Positions 35,578-45,100 of a stretch of 64,000 nucleotides of DNA are shown piece after piece (the first letter of the stretch is position 1; each line of letters begins with the position of its first letter). Under the pieces are notes generated by a model. It was given only the letters and a program-made list of their open reading frames with translations, searched no databases and had not been told where the DNA came from. This stretch comes from CBDAQV01 sp965199335. Its GTDB lineage: Bacteria; Pseudomonadota; Alphaproteobacteria; CALMVH01. Where the stretch lies: assembly GCA_965199335.1 (NCBI GenBank), contig CBDAQZ010000004.1, forward strand, positions 248,001-312,000, in the 5' to 3' direction. The position numbers and the translations under genes were made by a program.

Positions 35578-38500
35578 ATGATCATGAGTATCGTCCCCCA
35601 AATTGATTACCGAAGCAATCTTCTGCGTTATTGGCGTAATAGCCTTGCTGATGTGGAAAGGAAAAAAGTTTCTCCATCCCAAACGATTGGGCTGGGACAG
35701 ATGGAACTTTGGGAAGGCGTCGTTCCTTCGTCGGCTTTAGTTGAGCTTAATGAGCAATGGAGACGAGCGAACGGTAAGCAAGGCAAACCGAACGACACGA
35801 TTAAAGATACCCCTTCGGCGATTGCAGTTCTTGTAGCTCCTTTGGTTCTGTACGCCGTAATAGAGCATGGTAAATTCTGGAAACAAGGCGATCCGATCGT
35901 GTACCCGCTCTGGATTCCTGCAACGCTTTCTAGCGAAGGAAAACTTTCTCCTGCGTCTGAGCGCCTTCCGTGGATCGTGAGAGAGCTGCTCGAGCCGAAT
36001 CAATTTTCCGATATCACGCTCGGGACCGTTGATGATGTCGATACATTTCTGACCTTAGAAAGCAGCGGTACGCTCCCAGCGACTTGGTCTGATACGCTAG
36101 GTTATGCAGAACGGATGTGGACCCACGTGACTGACACATCTCTTGCGGCCTACGCACTACCAGGTTTCGTGCGCCAGGAAGCGGTCATATGTCTGGATGC
36201 TGAGCCGCGCAACATCGCGGAGGGGTTGCTCTCGCTCTACAATAGGATTGAAATTGGTTTAGACATACCGCTTTTAGACAAGCTAACAGCGAGGCTTCTT
36301 AGTAAGCCGGAACTTTCTAATATCTCTTTAGATCAAGCTAGCGAACAGCATGTCGGGCATATTTCAGCCCAATCACTAACTCTGTCTCAGCGCTTGGGGT
36401 TGCATGCGACATTGGCGCTTTCCGGGACAAACGAGTTCCTTGCAATCAACGGTCCACCAGGGACTGGTAAGACTACGTTGTTACAGAGTATCATTGCCTC
36501 ATTATGGGTCGATGCCGCCGCTCAGGGAGGTGAGCCGCCTGTCATACTGGTGGCCTCCACGAACAACCGAGCGGTAGAGAATGTCCTCGAAAGCTTCGGC
36601 CGAGCTGGAGCTATTTCAAATAATCATCCCTTGGCCACCCTGTCCATAATCAAGCGCTGGCTGCCAGATGTGGAAGGGTACGGGCTTTATCTTAAGTCCC
36701 GTAGCGTTGAAACGGATGCTCAAAATACAACCCGAGAGAAAACCTCCAAGGGTCCTCGTTGGACGGGCTTCGTAGAAATGACGGAAGAGCCCGCCTATCT
36801 CAAAAGGGCTAGTCGACATTTCCTTCAAGTTTTTCAGGAATATAATGGCGCCAGCTCGGCGACTCTGAATGAGGCTACTGATGAATTGCATCGGCAGCTT
36901 CGGAGTGCTGCAAACGCTCTGAAGCGCCTCATGAAAAGCGAGCGAAACTTTCGGCAGCTCGCCATCACTTTTCAGATGGCTTTGGCGGCAAGCCGTATCA
37001 ACAAACAGCCGGAGAATACGGCGAGTGAGGAGACATCTCTGAGCCTAGCTGACATTATGGCGCTTGCACAGGAACTATCGCGCCATGTCGAATACGCACG
37101 CGAGCGTCGAAATGCAGCAAGGCGAGTGCGCGACGAAGTGGCAAAGGTTGCTGCTCCAAAAGGCCTCTTCGAAGTCCTATTCAAATTCATACCGGCAGTA
37201 CGGATGCAACCCTGGATCCGTGCTCGTGCTCTTTTAGAAGAGAATAGGTTTCACAAATTACTCGACCAATACAAATCAAGGCCGCCTACTTATGCCGAGC
37301 TAGCGGACCAGTTAGGCCAGTATGTGTCGCAACAGGAAGCAAGATTGTCGGAAGCTGAAAGGAGGCACACCAAGTTGCTTGAAGCGGAAACGGACTGGAG
37401 AGCTCAAGCGAACGTTATTATCGCAAAATATCAAGATTCGGGCTCCGGCGAAGACTATCTATCCGATTTCAACCACTTTGCTGGCTTCTTGGACACACAT
37501 TTACGTGTCGAGCTATTTCACTTGGCCGGCCGGTACTGGGAAGGTCGATGGCTTCTCGAAATGGAGGGGTCAAAACTAGCGCTTGACCAGCAGAATCGGC
37601 AAAGTTGCGAGGCCCGGTTTCGGCGATTTGCCAAACTAACGCCGTGCATGGTTGCCACCCCTTTCATGGCTGCAAAATATTTTGAATATTTCGACGGGAA
37701 GTCGAATCCACTTACCAATTTTCTCGATCTTCTGATCGTTGACGAAGCTGGCCAGGTCCGTCCCGATATCGGCGTTCCAATCTTCGCGTTGGCGAAACGG
37801 GCCGTCGTCGTGGGTGACACACATCAAATCGAGCCTGTGTGGGAACAACTGCCTCCCGTTGACTTGGGTAACCTGCACAAAATGGGGCTCGATCGGTTCA
37901 TCAATGTTTTAAGCGATTCAGGCAGCCGCGTCTCCAGCGGCAACCTAATGAGGATGGCCCGACATGTCAGTGGTTACAACCAAACGAACGACCGGGGAAT
38001 CTTCCTAGCCGAGCATTTCCGATGCCTGGAAAAGATCATAGATTATTGTAACCGACTGACCTATGGCGGAAGGCTCGTACCGAGCCGTATGGATAGTGGA
38101 CCGGAGCTTCTGCCCGCGATGGGTTTTGCTCACATTGATAGTCCTAGTGAGCGGCAAGCGAAATCCTGGGCGAATCCGGGTGAGGCTGGAACGATTGCGG
38201 AATGGCTATCCACACACAAAACTGAATTGCTTGCCACTTATCCCAAGCTGGAGACACTCGGGGAAATCATTGCAATTATTGCTCCATTTAGAGCTCAAGT
38301 GACTGTGCTTAAAGATGCTCTTGCGAGAGTCAGCCTGCATGACGACGGTATTGTTGTAGGTACCGTTCATGCAATGCAGGGAGGAGAAAAGCCTGTGATC
38401 ATTTTCTCTCCAACACTCTCCCCCAGACCCTCTGGGGCATATTTCTTTGACCGTGGTCCAAACATGCTGAATGTCGCTGTCTCGCGCGCCAAAGACAGTT

Positions 38501-39126
38501 TCTTGGTTTTTGGAAATGCAGGGTTGTTCGACGCGAGAGAAGAGAAACCGTCGGGACTTCTCGCTGAGTGGTTATTCGCTGATCCTGATAATGAGATCAC
38601 AGACCTAAAGCCCGCCCTTCATTTTCCCACACGTGCGCAAGATCAAATTGAATCGATCGAGAGTCTGACTGGTCACAGGCAGATATTGGCGGCGGCTCTG
38701 CAACAGGCACGTGAAAAGCTGATGATCGTAAGCCCCTACATCTCGATCAGAGCTCTGGAAGCAGACGATTTGCTGCCGGCTTTCGCAAGCGCGCTAGAAC
38801 GGGGAGTAAACATCAAGGTATTAGTTGGTAGCGATATGGATCGAGAAGAGAACGGAACCAAACGAGAGAATGCAGCCCAGGCTATTCAAGCTTTGAAAGA
38901 TTGCGGTGTTGAGATCACCGAGATACCGCGCATCCACCATAAGACACTTGTGGTCGATGAACTCTGGCTGGTGGAAGGATCCTTTAATTGGCTTTCGGCC
39001 GTGCGTGATGAAACTAGCAAATACCAGCGTACCGAACGGTCGCTTATGTTGAAAGGCCCAAACGCAGCGGAGCATATCCGCAAGATCTGGGAAAATGCGG
39101 AGCATCTACTGGCTTCCGATCAATAG
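35578..39126 (+). CDS. mkoC: SF1 helicase fused to PLD nuclease, Mokosh type II-like defence protein
   Basis: A 1182-residue single-gene protein. The middle is a superfamily 1 helicase of the Upf1/DNA2-like group (COG1112 type): Walker A NGPPGTGKTT at about 291-300, Walker B LLIVDEAGQ at about 717-725, and motifs V/VI in GTVHAMQGGEKPVI and LNVAVSRAKDSFLVFG at about 926-978. A long coiled-coil-like stretch (about 420-650) is inserted between motifs I and II. The last 120 residues are a phospholipase D-family nuclease with IHHKTLVVDELWLVEGSFNW (HxKx4D...GSxNW). This domain order is that described for MkoC of the type II Mokosh anti-phage system, where one protein carries RNA helicase and PLD activities. 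No partner gene is adjacent, as expected. The symbol is provisional; antiviral activity is inferred from architecture. Confidence 0.7.
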   Translation: MIMSIVPQIDYRSNLLRYWRNSLADVERKKVSPSQTIGLGQMELWEGVVPSSALVELNEQWRRANGKQGKPNDTIKDTPSAIAVLVAPLVLYAVIEHGKFWKQGDPIVYPLWIPATLSSEGKLSPASERLPWIVRELLEPNQFSDITLGTVDDVDTFLTLESSGTLPATWSDTLGYAERMWTHVTDTSLAAYALPGFVRQEAVICLDAEPRNIAEGLLSLYNRIEIGLDIPLLDKLTARLLSKPELSNISLDQASEQHVGHISAQSLTLSQRLGLHATLALSGTNEFLAINGPPGTGKTTLLQSIIASLWVDAAAQGGEPPVILVASTNNRAVENVLESFGRAGAISNNHPLATLSIIKRWLPDVEGYGLYLKSRSVETDAQNTTREKTSKGPRWTGFVEMTEEPAYLKRASRHFLQVFQEYNGASSATLNEATDELHRQLRSAANALKRLMKSERNFRQLAITFQMALAASRINKQPENTASEETSLSLADIMALAQELSRHVEYARERRNAARRVRDEVAKVAAPKGLFEVLFKFIPAVRMQPWIRARALLEENRFHKLLDQYKSRPPTYAELADQLGQYVSQQEARLSEAERRHTKLLEAETDWRAQANVIIAKYQDSGSGEDYLSDFNHFAGFLDTHLRVELFHLAGRYWEGRWLLEMEGSKLALDQQNRQSCEARFRRFAKLTPCMVATPFMAAKYFEYFDGKSNPLTNFLDLLIVDEAGQVRPDIGVPIFALAKRAVVVGDTHQIEPVWEQLPPVDLGNLHKMGLDRFINVLSDSGSRVSSGNLMRMARHVSGYNQTNDRGIFLAEHFRCLEKIIDYCNRLTYGGRLVPSRMDSGPELLPAMGFAHIDSPSERQAKSWANPGEAGTIAEWLSTHKTELLATYPKLETLGEIIAIIAPFRAQVTVLKDALARVSLHDDGIVVGTVHAMQGGEKPVIIFSPTLSPRPSGAYFFDRGPNMLNVAVSRAKDSFLVFGNAGLFDAREEKPSGLLAEWLFADPDNEITDLKPALHFPTRAQDQIESIESLTGHRQILAAALQQAREKLMIVSPYISIRALEADDLLPAFASALERGVNIKVLVGSDMDREENGTKRENAAQAIQALKDCGVEITEIPRIHHKTLVVDELWLVEGSFNWLSAVRDETSKYQRTERSLMLKGPNAAEHIRKIWENAEHLLASDQ

Positions 39127-39138
39127 TATTCTGCGGCT

Positions 39139-39155
39139 CATTTTCCATAACATCC
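39139..39155 (+). repeat. 17-base direct repeat, copy 2
   Basis: CATTTTCCATAACATCC, identical and in the same orientation to 2097-2113. It lies 12 bases after the helicase stop codon and 16 bases before a fragment of the giant repeat gene, at what appears to be a junction. Confidence 0.6.
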
Positions 39156-39171
39156 ATTCCAATACTCAGAT

Positions 39172-39330
39172 GTCAGCGGGTCCGAAGCCAGCTACAGCCC
39201 GACCTACAACGCGACCATCGGCGCACTCGACAGTCGGATGAAACCGTGTTCACTATTGTTTAAGGCACGCAAAGCGAACCAACTTCGCCGACGGCACCGT
39301 CCTCGGCCTCGGTGCCACTGGTGGAGCAGA
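39172..39330 (+). pseudogene. Fragment of a giant repeat-protein gene
   Basis: About 160 bases are close in sequence to 44546-44700 inside giant gene 2. They share gcgggtccgaagccagcta, acaacgcgacc, accgtgttcac, and an aacttcgccgacggcac block that matches aacttcgccgatggcag. Several indels break the frame. It is an isolated, decaying piece without start or stop, left by deletion or unequal recombination of a related gene that once lay here. Confidence 0.75.
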
Positions 39331-39466
39331 AAATGACAACGATTGCGCGAGCATCTGCAAAAGATTGATGGCAGGTAAGGCACGAAAAATAGGTTAGGCG
39401 AATTATCTTTGACAGGGTGAAAAGTTGAGCATACAGAAAGCAAACCGGTAAATCGATAATAAGAAT

Positions 39467-40123
39467 ATGGACTCTGTTTTTCGAAAATTAGCGACGTTTA
39501 CAACCGCAACGGCAATAATTGGTCACGCCAATAATTCATATGCCTGCAAATTTTTGATCCAATCTAACGTCAGTGGTGACGTGAGATATGTTGACGACCT
39601 CAAAAACATCATGCACGATTCATCTGAATATTTAGCAATAATAAGAAAGATAGACGACAAAAAAGATATTAGAGATGTTTATTTTATATCGCAAACGCTA
39701 AATTTAAAACTTAACCCTATAATAAAGACCGCTAAAGATTTGAAACTCAATGGCGTAGATGTTGGGGCAAATACCATCGTGGCATTTCAATTACAATCTA
39801 ATGATCTAAAATTTTCGTATAGTTATTATTTATACGCTGCGGGATCAGAGGTTATTATCGATGATCAGAGCGAGATTGCCCAACTATCACTCGCACTTGA
39901 CGCGTGTATTAAAATTGATGACCTTGATAAAATTCAATCTGACAAACACAAGTCTAGCGGATATGTTGAAACGGCTGATCACAGCGGCGGGATAATGCAT
40001 AAAGGGTTTGAGTATAATAGAGAATATAACGGACATTTTAACTTGGTTGTTTCTGGTAGATACGCAGTAGATACTAGCTGTGTAACGGACTTATTTTTTA
40101 CCGAATACCAATCGTCAACTTAA
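39467..40123 (+). CDS. Small secreted protein D
   Basis: A 218-residue protein of AT-rich codon use. The N-terminus (MDSVFRKLATFTTATAIIGHANNSYAC) is a weak signal peptide with likely cleavage near residue 25. The segment KKDIRDVYFISQTLNLKLN aligns with the motif of the other three secreted proteins (GDLRDLEFIEKTFDVKF in A). It is the most divergent member. It is followed after 13 bases by a short open frame at 40137, the same spacing at which the other members are followed by a giant gene, so it probably belonged to a third cassette whose giant gene has been lost. Function unknown. Confidence 0.65.
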   Translation: MDSVFRKLATFTTATAIIGHANNSYACKFLIQSNVSGDVRYVDDLKNIMHDSSEYLAIIRKIDDKKDIRDVYFISQTLNLKLNPIIKTAKDLKLNGVDVGANTIVAFQLQSNDLKFSYSYYLYAAGSEVIIDDQSEIAQLSLALDACIKIDDLDKIQSDKHKSSGYVETADHSGGIMHKGFEYNREYNGHFNLVVSGRYAVDTSCVTDLFFTEYQSST

Positions 40124-40136
40124 CCACGAGAAAGCT

Positions 40137-40289
40137 ATGACCGATCCTACAAACTACCTTTCATTAAGTGACGCATATAGACTAACTGCTCGCATAAAAA
40201 ATATAGATGGCTATCCTGGATTAGATCCCGAAACAATTCAATATGTAATTGCCGAGCCCCTGCTTAGACAACCGTCTCCTAGCGTATAG
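40137..40289 (+). CDS. 50-residue open frame after secreted protein D, possible stub of a giant gene
   Basis: The frame begins ATGACCGATCC at 40137 and stops at 40287-40289, encoding a protein that starts MTDPTNYLSLSDAYRL and ends LLRQPSPSV. It sits 13 bases after the secreted-protein gene, as the giant genes do in the two complete cassettes. Its end overlaps the convergent gene at 40221. It may be a real small protein or the head of a deleted giant gene; there is no homology strong enough to decide. Confidence 0.4.
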   Translation: MTDPTNYLSLSDAYRLTARIKNIDGYPGLDPETIQYVIAEPLLRQPSPSV

Positions 40290-40964
40290 GTTAAGGACCA
40301 GATATCTTGTTGCGATACAAAAGATGACCAAGAAGATAGAAGGCCATATAGCGTCAGCATCTGATTGAGTAGCACCGCTGTTGCGCGGTTCAACCTCAGC
40401 ATTTTGATGAAGAGCTTCCGGCTGAGTAAACGGGCTTTGAAGATCGGATTTGGGCTGAGCAATAACCGGTCCATTGGATATGGGTGGGAGGACTGGAATA
40501 GTTTTGAGAGCTTCACGATACTGAGGAGATATATCGAACTTTTTGGGTAGCGCTATAGGCACACTCGCATGAGCTTTCATAATCCTTTCGAGGTCGTCTA
40601 GCGCTACGATCGTATTGACCGTATCGTAGGGCCTATGATTAAGCGTCTGACGGAATTGTTCTGAAAGTTGCAAAAGGTTATTAGCCTTTACCCGATTTTC
40701 TGGGGTGTCATCTGTCAGCGAAGCTAAATCCGATTTTAGATCATCGAATGTCATTTGGTCGGATGTTCTGAGTGGCAATATGCGAAAGACACCATCCTGG
40801 TCCCGACAGACTTTGGCGGGCTGCCCGAGAGTAATGGTGTCTGTGCATTCATTATCGGGCACGGACAAGTCTGATTGTTGCGCCAAAACCTGACCAACAG
40901 CCGCTAAACATAAAAAGGACGCGACAAATAGACGACATAGATGCCGGTAACAGGAAATTGCCAT
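40221..40964 (-). CDS. Exported protein with C-terminal membrane anchor
   Basis: About 247 residues from the ATG at 40962-40964. A signal peptide (CRLFVASFLCLAAVGQVLAQ) is followed by a periplasmic region with two cysteines (NECTDTITLGQPAKVCRDQ) and a proline-rich linker. A transmembrane segment (WPSIFLVIFCIATRYLVLNL) and a basic tail come near the end. The basic tail after the helix suggests the bulk faces the periplasm. No family recognised. It converges with the 50-residue frame at 40137 and lies inside the secreted-protein locus on the opposite strand. A longer start at 41084 would put 40 basic residues before the signal and is unlikely. Confidence 0.6.
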   Translation of the reverse strand: MAISCYRHLCRLFVASFLCLAAVGQVLAQQSDLSVPDNECTDTITLGQPAKVCRDQDGVFRILPLRTSDQMTFDDLKSDLASLTDDTPENRVKANNLLQLSEQFRQTLNHRPYDTVNTIVALDDLERIMKAHASVPIALPKKFDISPQYREALKTIPVLPPISNGPVIAQPKSDLQSPFTQPEALHQNAEVEPRNSGATQSDADAIWPSIFLVIFCIATRYLVLNLYARRRLSKQGLGNYILNCFGI

Positions 40965-41158
40965 TTCGAGACGAAAAGAGACGCACGAAAACCGCGTGGC
41001 ACAACGCTTAACACGACTTCTGTCTGTAGTTGATCGTTTGATTATGCCGTCAGCCATGATGTGTCCGATTATTATTCGATACAACCTTGAGATTGTGCCG
41101 ACAGACGATTACGATCACAAGCTGTAATAAGAAGGCTCGTTCAACAAGGACGAAAAAA

Positions 41159-41401
41159 ATGCGCAAGATCGTTTTCTTTGCACTCGCTCTGGCAACTCCC
41201 GCTTTCGCGGCTCCCTCCCCGTCAAGTCCACCAAAGTCTCCTCCCTCCCAATGCGTCGCAATTTCGGTTCCCAGTTCCGAAAAGCAGAGTCTACCTCATG
41301 GTCAAGGATGCTGTTCGCACCACGGAGGAGAGTGTGGATGCCAAAATGGCCGAGATGTATGCTGCGACGGAGCCTTTAGCCCATCATGCGGATGCAATTA
41401 A
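41159..41401 (+). CDS. Small exported cysteine-rich protein
   Basis: About 80 residues from the ATG at 41159. A signal peptide (MRKIVFFALALATPAFA) leads to a proline-rich spacer and a cysteine cluster, GCCSHHGGECGCQNG then VCCDGAFSPSCGC. This Cys/His pattern is widespread in small periplasmic proteins of proteobacteria and would bind a metal or form disulphides. The role is unknown. It precedes the gene at 41617 by about 215 bases. Confidence 0.7.
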   Translation: MRKIVFFALALATPAFAAPSPSSPPKSPPSQCVAISVPSSEKQSLPHGQGCCSHHGGECGCQNGRDVCCDGAFSPSCGCN

Positions 41402-41616
41402 CGCGTCAGCACATTTGACAATTAAGGGTCGCGGGTTCGCTAGCGGCTGAGGTGATTTTGGCTCCTTAATCAGTTTCGGGAACTAAAATCCTTTGGGATA
41501 AGGGCTGAAGCTACATAAAATAAGCATTGACTTACGGCGCAACCGATCGTACGAAACAAGAACATAGCGACACAATGAAGGCTAATAACGCAAATAAAAT
41601 GACTAAGAAAGGATTT

Positions 41617-42189
41617 ATGAAAAAATTTAGTCTAGCTTTTACGACCCGCCTAGTAATGATGGTTTCTACATTAGGTGTGGCTAGCTTTGCACAAGCGGAA
41701 ACTCCCACTGATCAAAATATATTAGATGGAATTCATAATACTTTATTGACAAAGGAATTATTGAACAGTCAGATAATAGAAAAGAATTTCAACATTAATC
41801 TTGGGTCAAAGAACATTTACTGGAAAAAAGATAAATCAAGAATATTAGAACAAGACTATTCTGATGATAGAATTGGAATTAACTACAACGAATATAAAAT
41901 AGGAAATATAAATTCATCGGAGTTTAAAAAAGAGAGTTCCTATACGGCAATGATATACATCGCACTCTCTTTTCCTTCGACTAATTTTTGTGTTCCGTTC
42001 TCATTTATTAACACGTTGTATCCAACGAAACACCCAGTTTCGTTTGAAGAATACCCACCTAACTTCATTGGGTATCAATACTCAGACTTGCCAGTAAAAC
42101 ACGGGCAATCGATCACGGTGAAAGCCAAAGTTGATAAAGCTTCTAACTGTGTTAGAGAGTGCAAACTGTATCAGTCAAACACCCCGTAA
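41617..42189 (+). CDS. Small secreted protein C, partner of giant protein 2
   Basis: About 190 residues from the ATG at 41617, which follows AAGAAAGGA and begins a good signal peptide (MKKFSLAFTTRLVMMVS, cleavage after AQA). In-frame upstream starts at 41527, 41575 and 41599 would lengthen the N-terminus. The family motif NSQIIEKNFNINLG appears early in the mature protein. The composition is strongly AT-rich, like the head of the giant gene that starts 29 bases downstream. The pair mirrors the arrangement at 8457/8440 on the other strand. Function unknown. Confidence 0.7.
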   Translation: MKKFSLAFTTRLVMMVSTLGVASFAQAETPTDQNILDGIHNTLLTKELLNSQIIEKNFNINLGSKNIYWKKDKSRILEQDYSDDRIGINYNEYKIGNINSSEFKKESSYTAMIYIALSFPSTNFCVPFSFINTLYPTKHPVSFEEYPPNFIGYQYSDLPVKHGQSITVKAKVDKASNCVRECKLYQSNTP

Positions 42190-45100
42190 ACAGCTATTAA
42201 CGAGGATCACGCGCAGCCATGCCAACCGCAGCTACTATTCTTCCAGGGGCTCTAGATAAGATCCTCACAGCAGCACTTCAGGGTTCTGGAAAATTGCTGC
42301 CGTATGAAATAACTAATATACTTACCCTAATTTCTCTTTCGCCCAAGCTAGTCACACAACTAGAATTGTTTTTTAGTAACAATAAATCACTTGGGGTTGG
42401 TAAATTAACTTTGAATAGTGGCCAAGACGGAGCAAATTCATCTCATTATAGTCCTATAAATAATACAATAAATATTTCCACCTTGACATCTGAAGATCCC
42501 GCAATACAATCTTTAAATAATAATCCATATATTACGCAAGATGCATTTGCACCTAAGGATGGTAATTCAAGTAATTTAACTTCTGGAAATGCTATCGTCG
42601 ATTATGTAACGGCGACATTGACCAAAGAGTTGGGACATTTTTTAGATAGAGTCAATGCTCTTGGTTACGGAAGCTCCAATCCACTTTTTTCTCTAAGAAC
42701 AAATCCGAATAGCTTTAATTCAGACGGAACTTATAGCGATGCCTTTTTCGTTACCAATGCTGCATATTCACTTCTAAGTGAAGCCCGCTCGTTACTAAAC
42801 GAAGTTTCGGTTGATGAGGAAATCCATTATAATCTGCTTTCGAAAGGCGACTCAGGATTTGGTGGAAACCCTAACGATATATCCACAGGAACACAAATTG
42901 CCTTTGAAAAACAATATGCTGGCGCAGCAGCTCTAAATGCCACGTTGTCGCTAAGAAATCAGGCAGTTCTTAGTATTGCCGACTCTATACCCAATCACAT
43001 CGCAAACGGAGGCACAGAAACCGCTCTGGAGCTCTATTCTAATAATGCAATATGGTCTCATAACGTCAAACAAGTTGTTCTATCTCAAGCGCAATCCGGT
43101 CGGATTTCGGCAATGTATGTTTATCAGAATGGCGCAAATACTTCGGCAAACGACTCAACAGGAAATTTCATTTTTCCTGAAAATCTAAAAAATCTGTCCC
43201 CTGGACTTGCTAGTAAAAATCAAGATAGCAATCCAATTTTGTATTTTAATGAATCAAATAATTCATCTATTATTTACGATTATAATCCTCTTACTACGCT
43301 TAGTTTCGAGAACGTCACTTTAGTTAAAGCAAACTATTCTGGCGAGAATGGTACCGGCAATCTGACGGAAGTTGACGAGGAATCCGCCGATTATTCCGCC
43401 ATAACTACTTACTCCGGTTCCGATTACAATGTTGGTACGACGACCGATTACAGCGCCCCCGATGGCGGTGGTTCGGTCGACGGAATGAATTCTTTCTACC
43501 AACTCACAGGCAATTCGGGCACCGTGTCGAATGGGATAACTTATGCATCGATCGCCTCCTACCTCGACATGGCCGGGGTGACGGGTACGGTTCTGGCGGC
43601 GATAAACGGGGCGACTCCTGCCGCCACCAACATGACCCTGACGCCAGGGCCCGACCCGACCTGGACACCAACTTCTGGTGACGCGCTGGCTCCGCGCCAA
43701 GCCAATATACTCGTGCCGTTGCAGGCGGCTGCGCCCCAAGCAATCAGCATATCGGGCGTCTATACTCTGCCCGCACTCATTAGCACGCCCTATGACGAGG
43801 TGGCGACTTACGCAGCGATCGTAAATCTTGCCACGTCCATGGTAACCTACATCGTCGTGCCCGATACCAGCAGCGCGGCAGATATCGTCTACGTCCTCGA
43901 CGGCAGCGACAATCTCATCGCTCAGATCTATGACGCGAATCTGCATATCGCCGGCAATAATCCCGGCATAACGCTGGCGGCCAATCCCTACTACACTGCC
44001 GGTAGCGGGGCTGGCTATCAGGGCGGCCACTTCCCAAACATGCCGGCCACCGTGATCGCGGTGAATTCGAACGATTTCGTGCCAGTGTCGGGCTTTGCCG
44101 GCGCCACTAACAGCAGCGGCGCCTCGGTCGTAGCACAGAACTATGGCGACGTGGTGGGTACTTATCTAAGTCCAGCGCCAACCTTCAGCAATACGGCGGT
44201 CAACGGCGGTAATCAGACAGTTACCACCAGTGCTGCAACTTTTAATAGTTATGACGACCTGCCCGATGCTGGCTATGCGATCTCGACCATCATCGATCCA
44301 CACAACAGCGCCAATCGCGATCAGGTCATTACCGGGAAAGACGGCTCAGACTTCAGCGGCACAGTGACCCTGGCCGGCACCTCCACGGTAACTTTGGGCG
44401 GCATCACGTATTCCGTCAGCCTTGCCACGATCCCGTCGGGCAGTAGTGTCGGCGATGGCATACTGACCGGCGACGGTGTCACCTACCGGCATATCAACAA
44501 TGCCGGCGAGCAGCTGACGGTGAGCGGCCAGACCGAGTATTATCTTAGCGGGTCCGAAGCCAGCTATAACCCAACTTACAACGCGACCACCGGAGCACTC
44601 GATCTCTCAGACGGTACCGTGTTCACAATCGGCTCGGGCGCGCAGAGCGAAATCAACTTCGCCGATGGCAGCGTCATAGGCCTCGGCGACGTCGGCGACC
44701 CGATAGAGTATCTGGGTGTCAACGCGGGCGTGAGCCTGGACGATGATGGCGACCAGACCATATACGGCACTTCCTCCGACACGGCGAACTTCCTGACGGG
44801 GAACTCAACGCCCGACGGCTCGTGGGGCATTACCATCACCTCGCCAGGGGTCGTCGTGTTTAACGGTGCTGATGCCGGATATGATGGCACGGTTACGCTG
44901 CATGGAATTGGCAATGTTTCGATGCAGACGACATCAAACGGCACGACAAACACGACAGTCTATCCGATATTAGCCGCCACGGGCGGCAATTTGACGGACA
45001 GCGATACTAATGGAGATAGCCTGATTGTTGAACAGGCCGGAACCACCAATAATATAACTTTTTCCGCCGGCTACACATCGTATTGGAATGTGACAGGCGT

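Noticed and set aside
2097..39155. A complete 37 kb integrative element bounded by the 17-base direct repeats
   Set aside because: No integrase lies next to either repeat and the gene content inside is mixed, so the repeats are reported but an element is not claimed.
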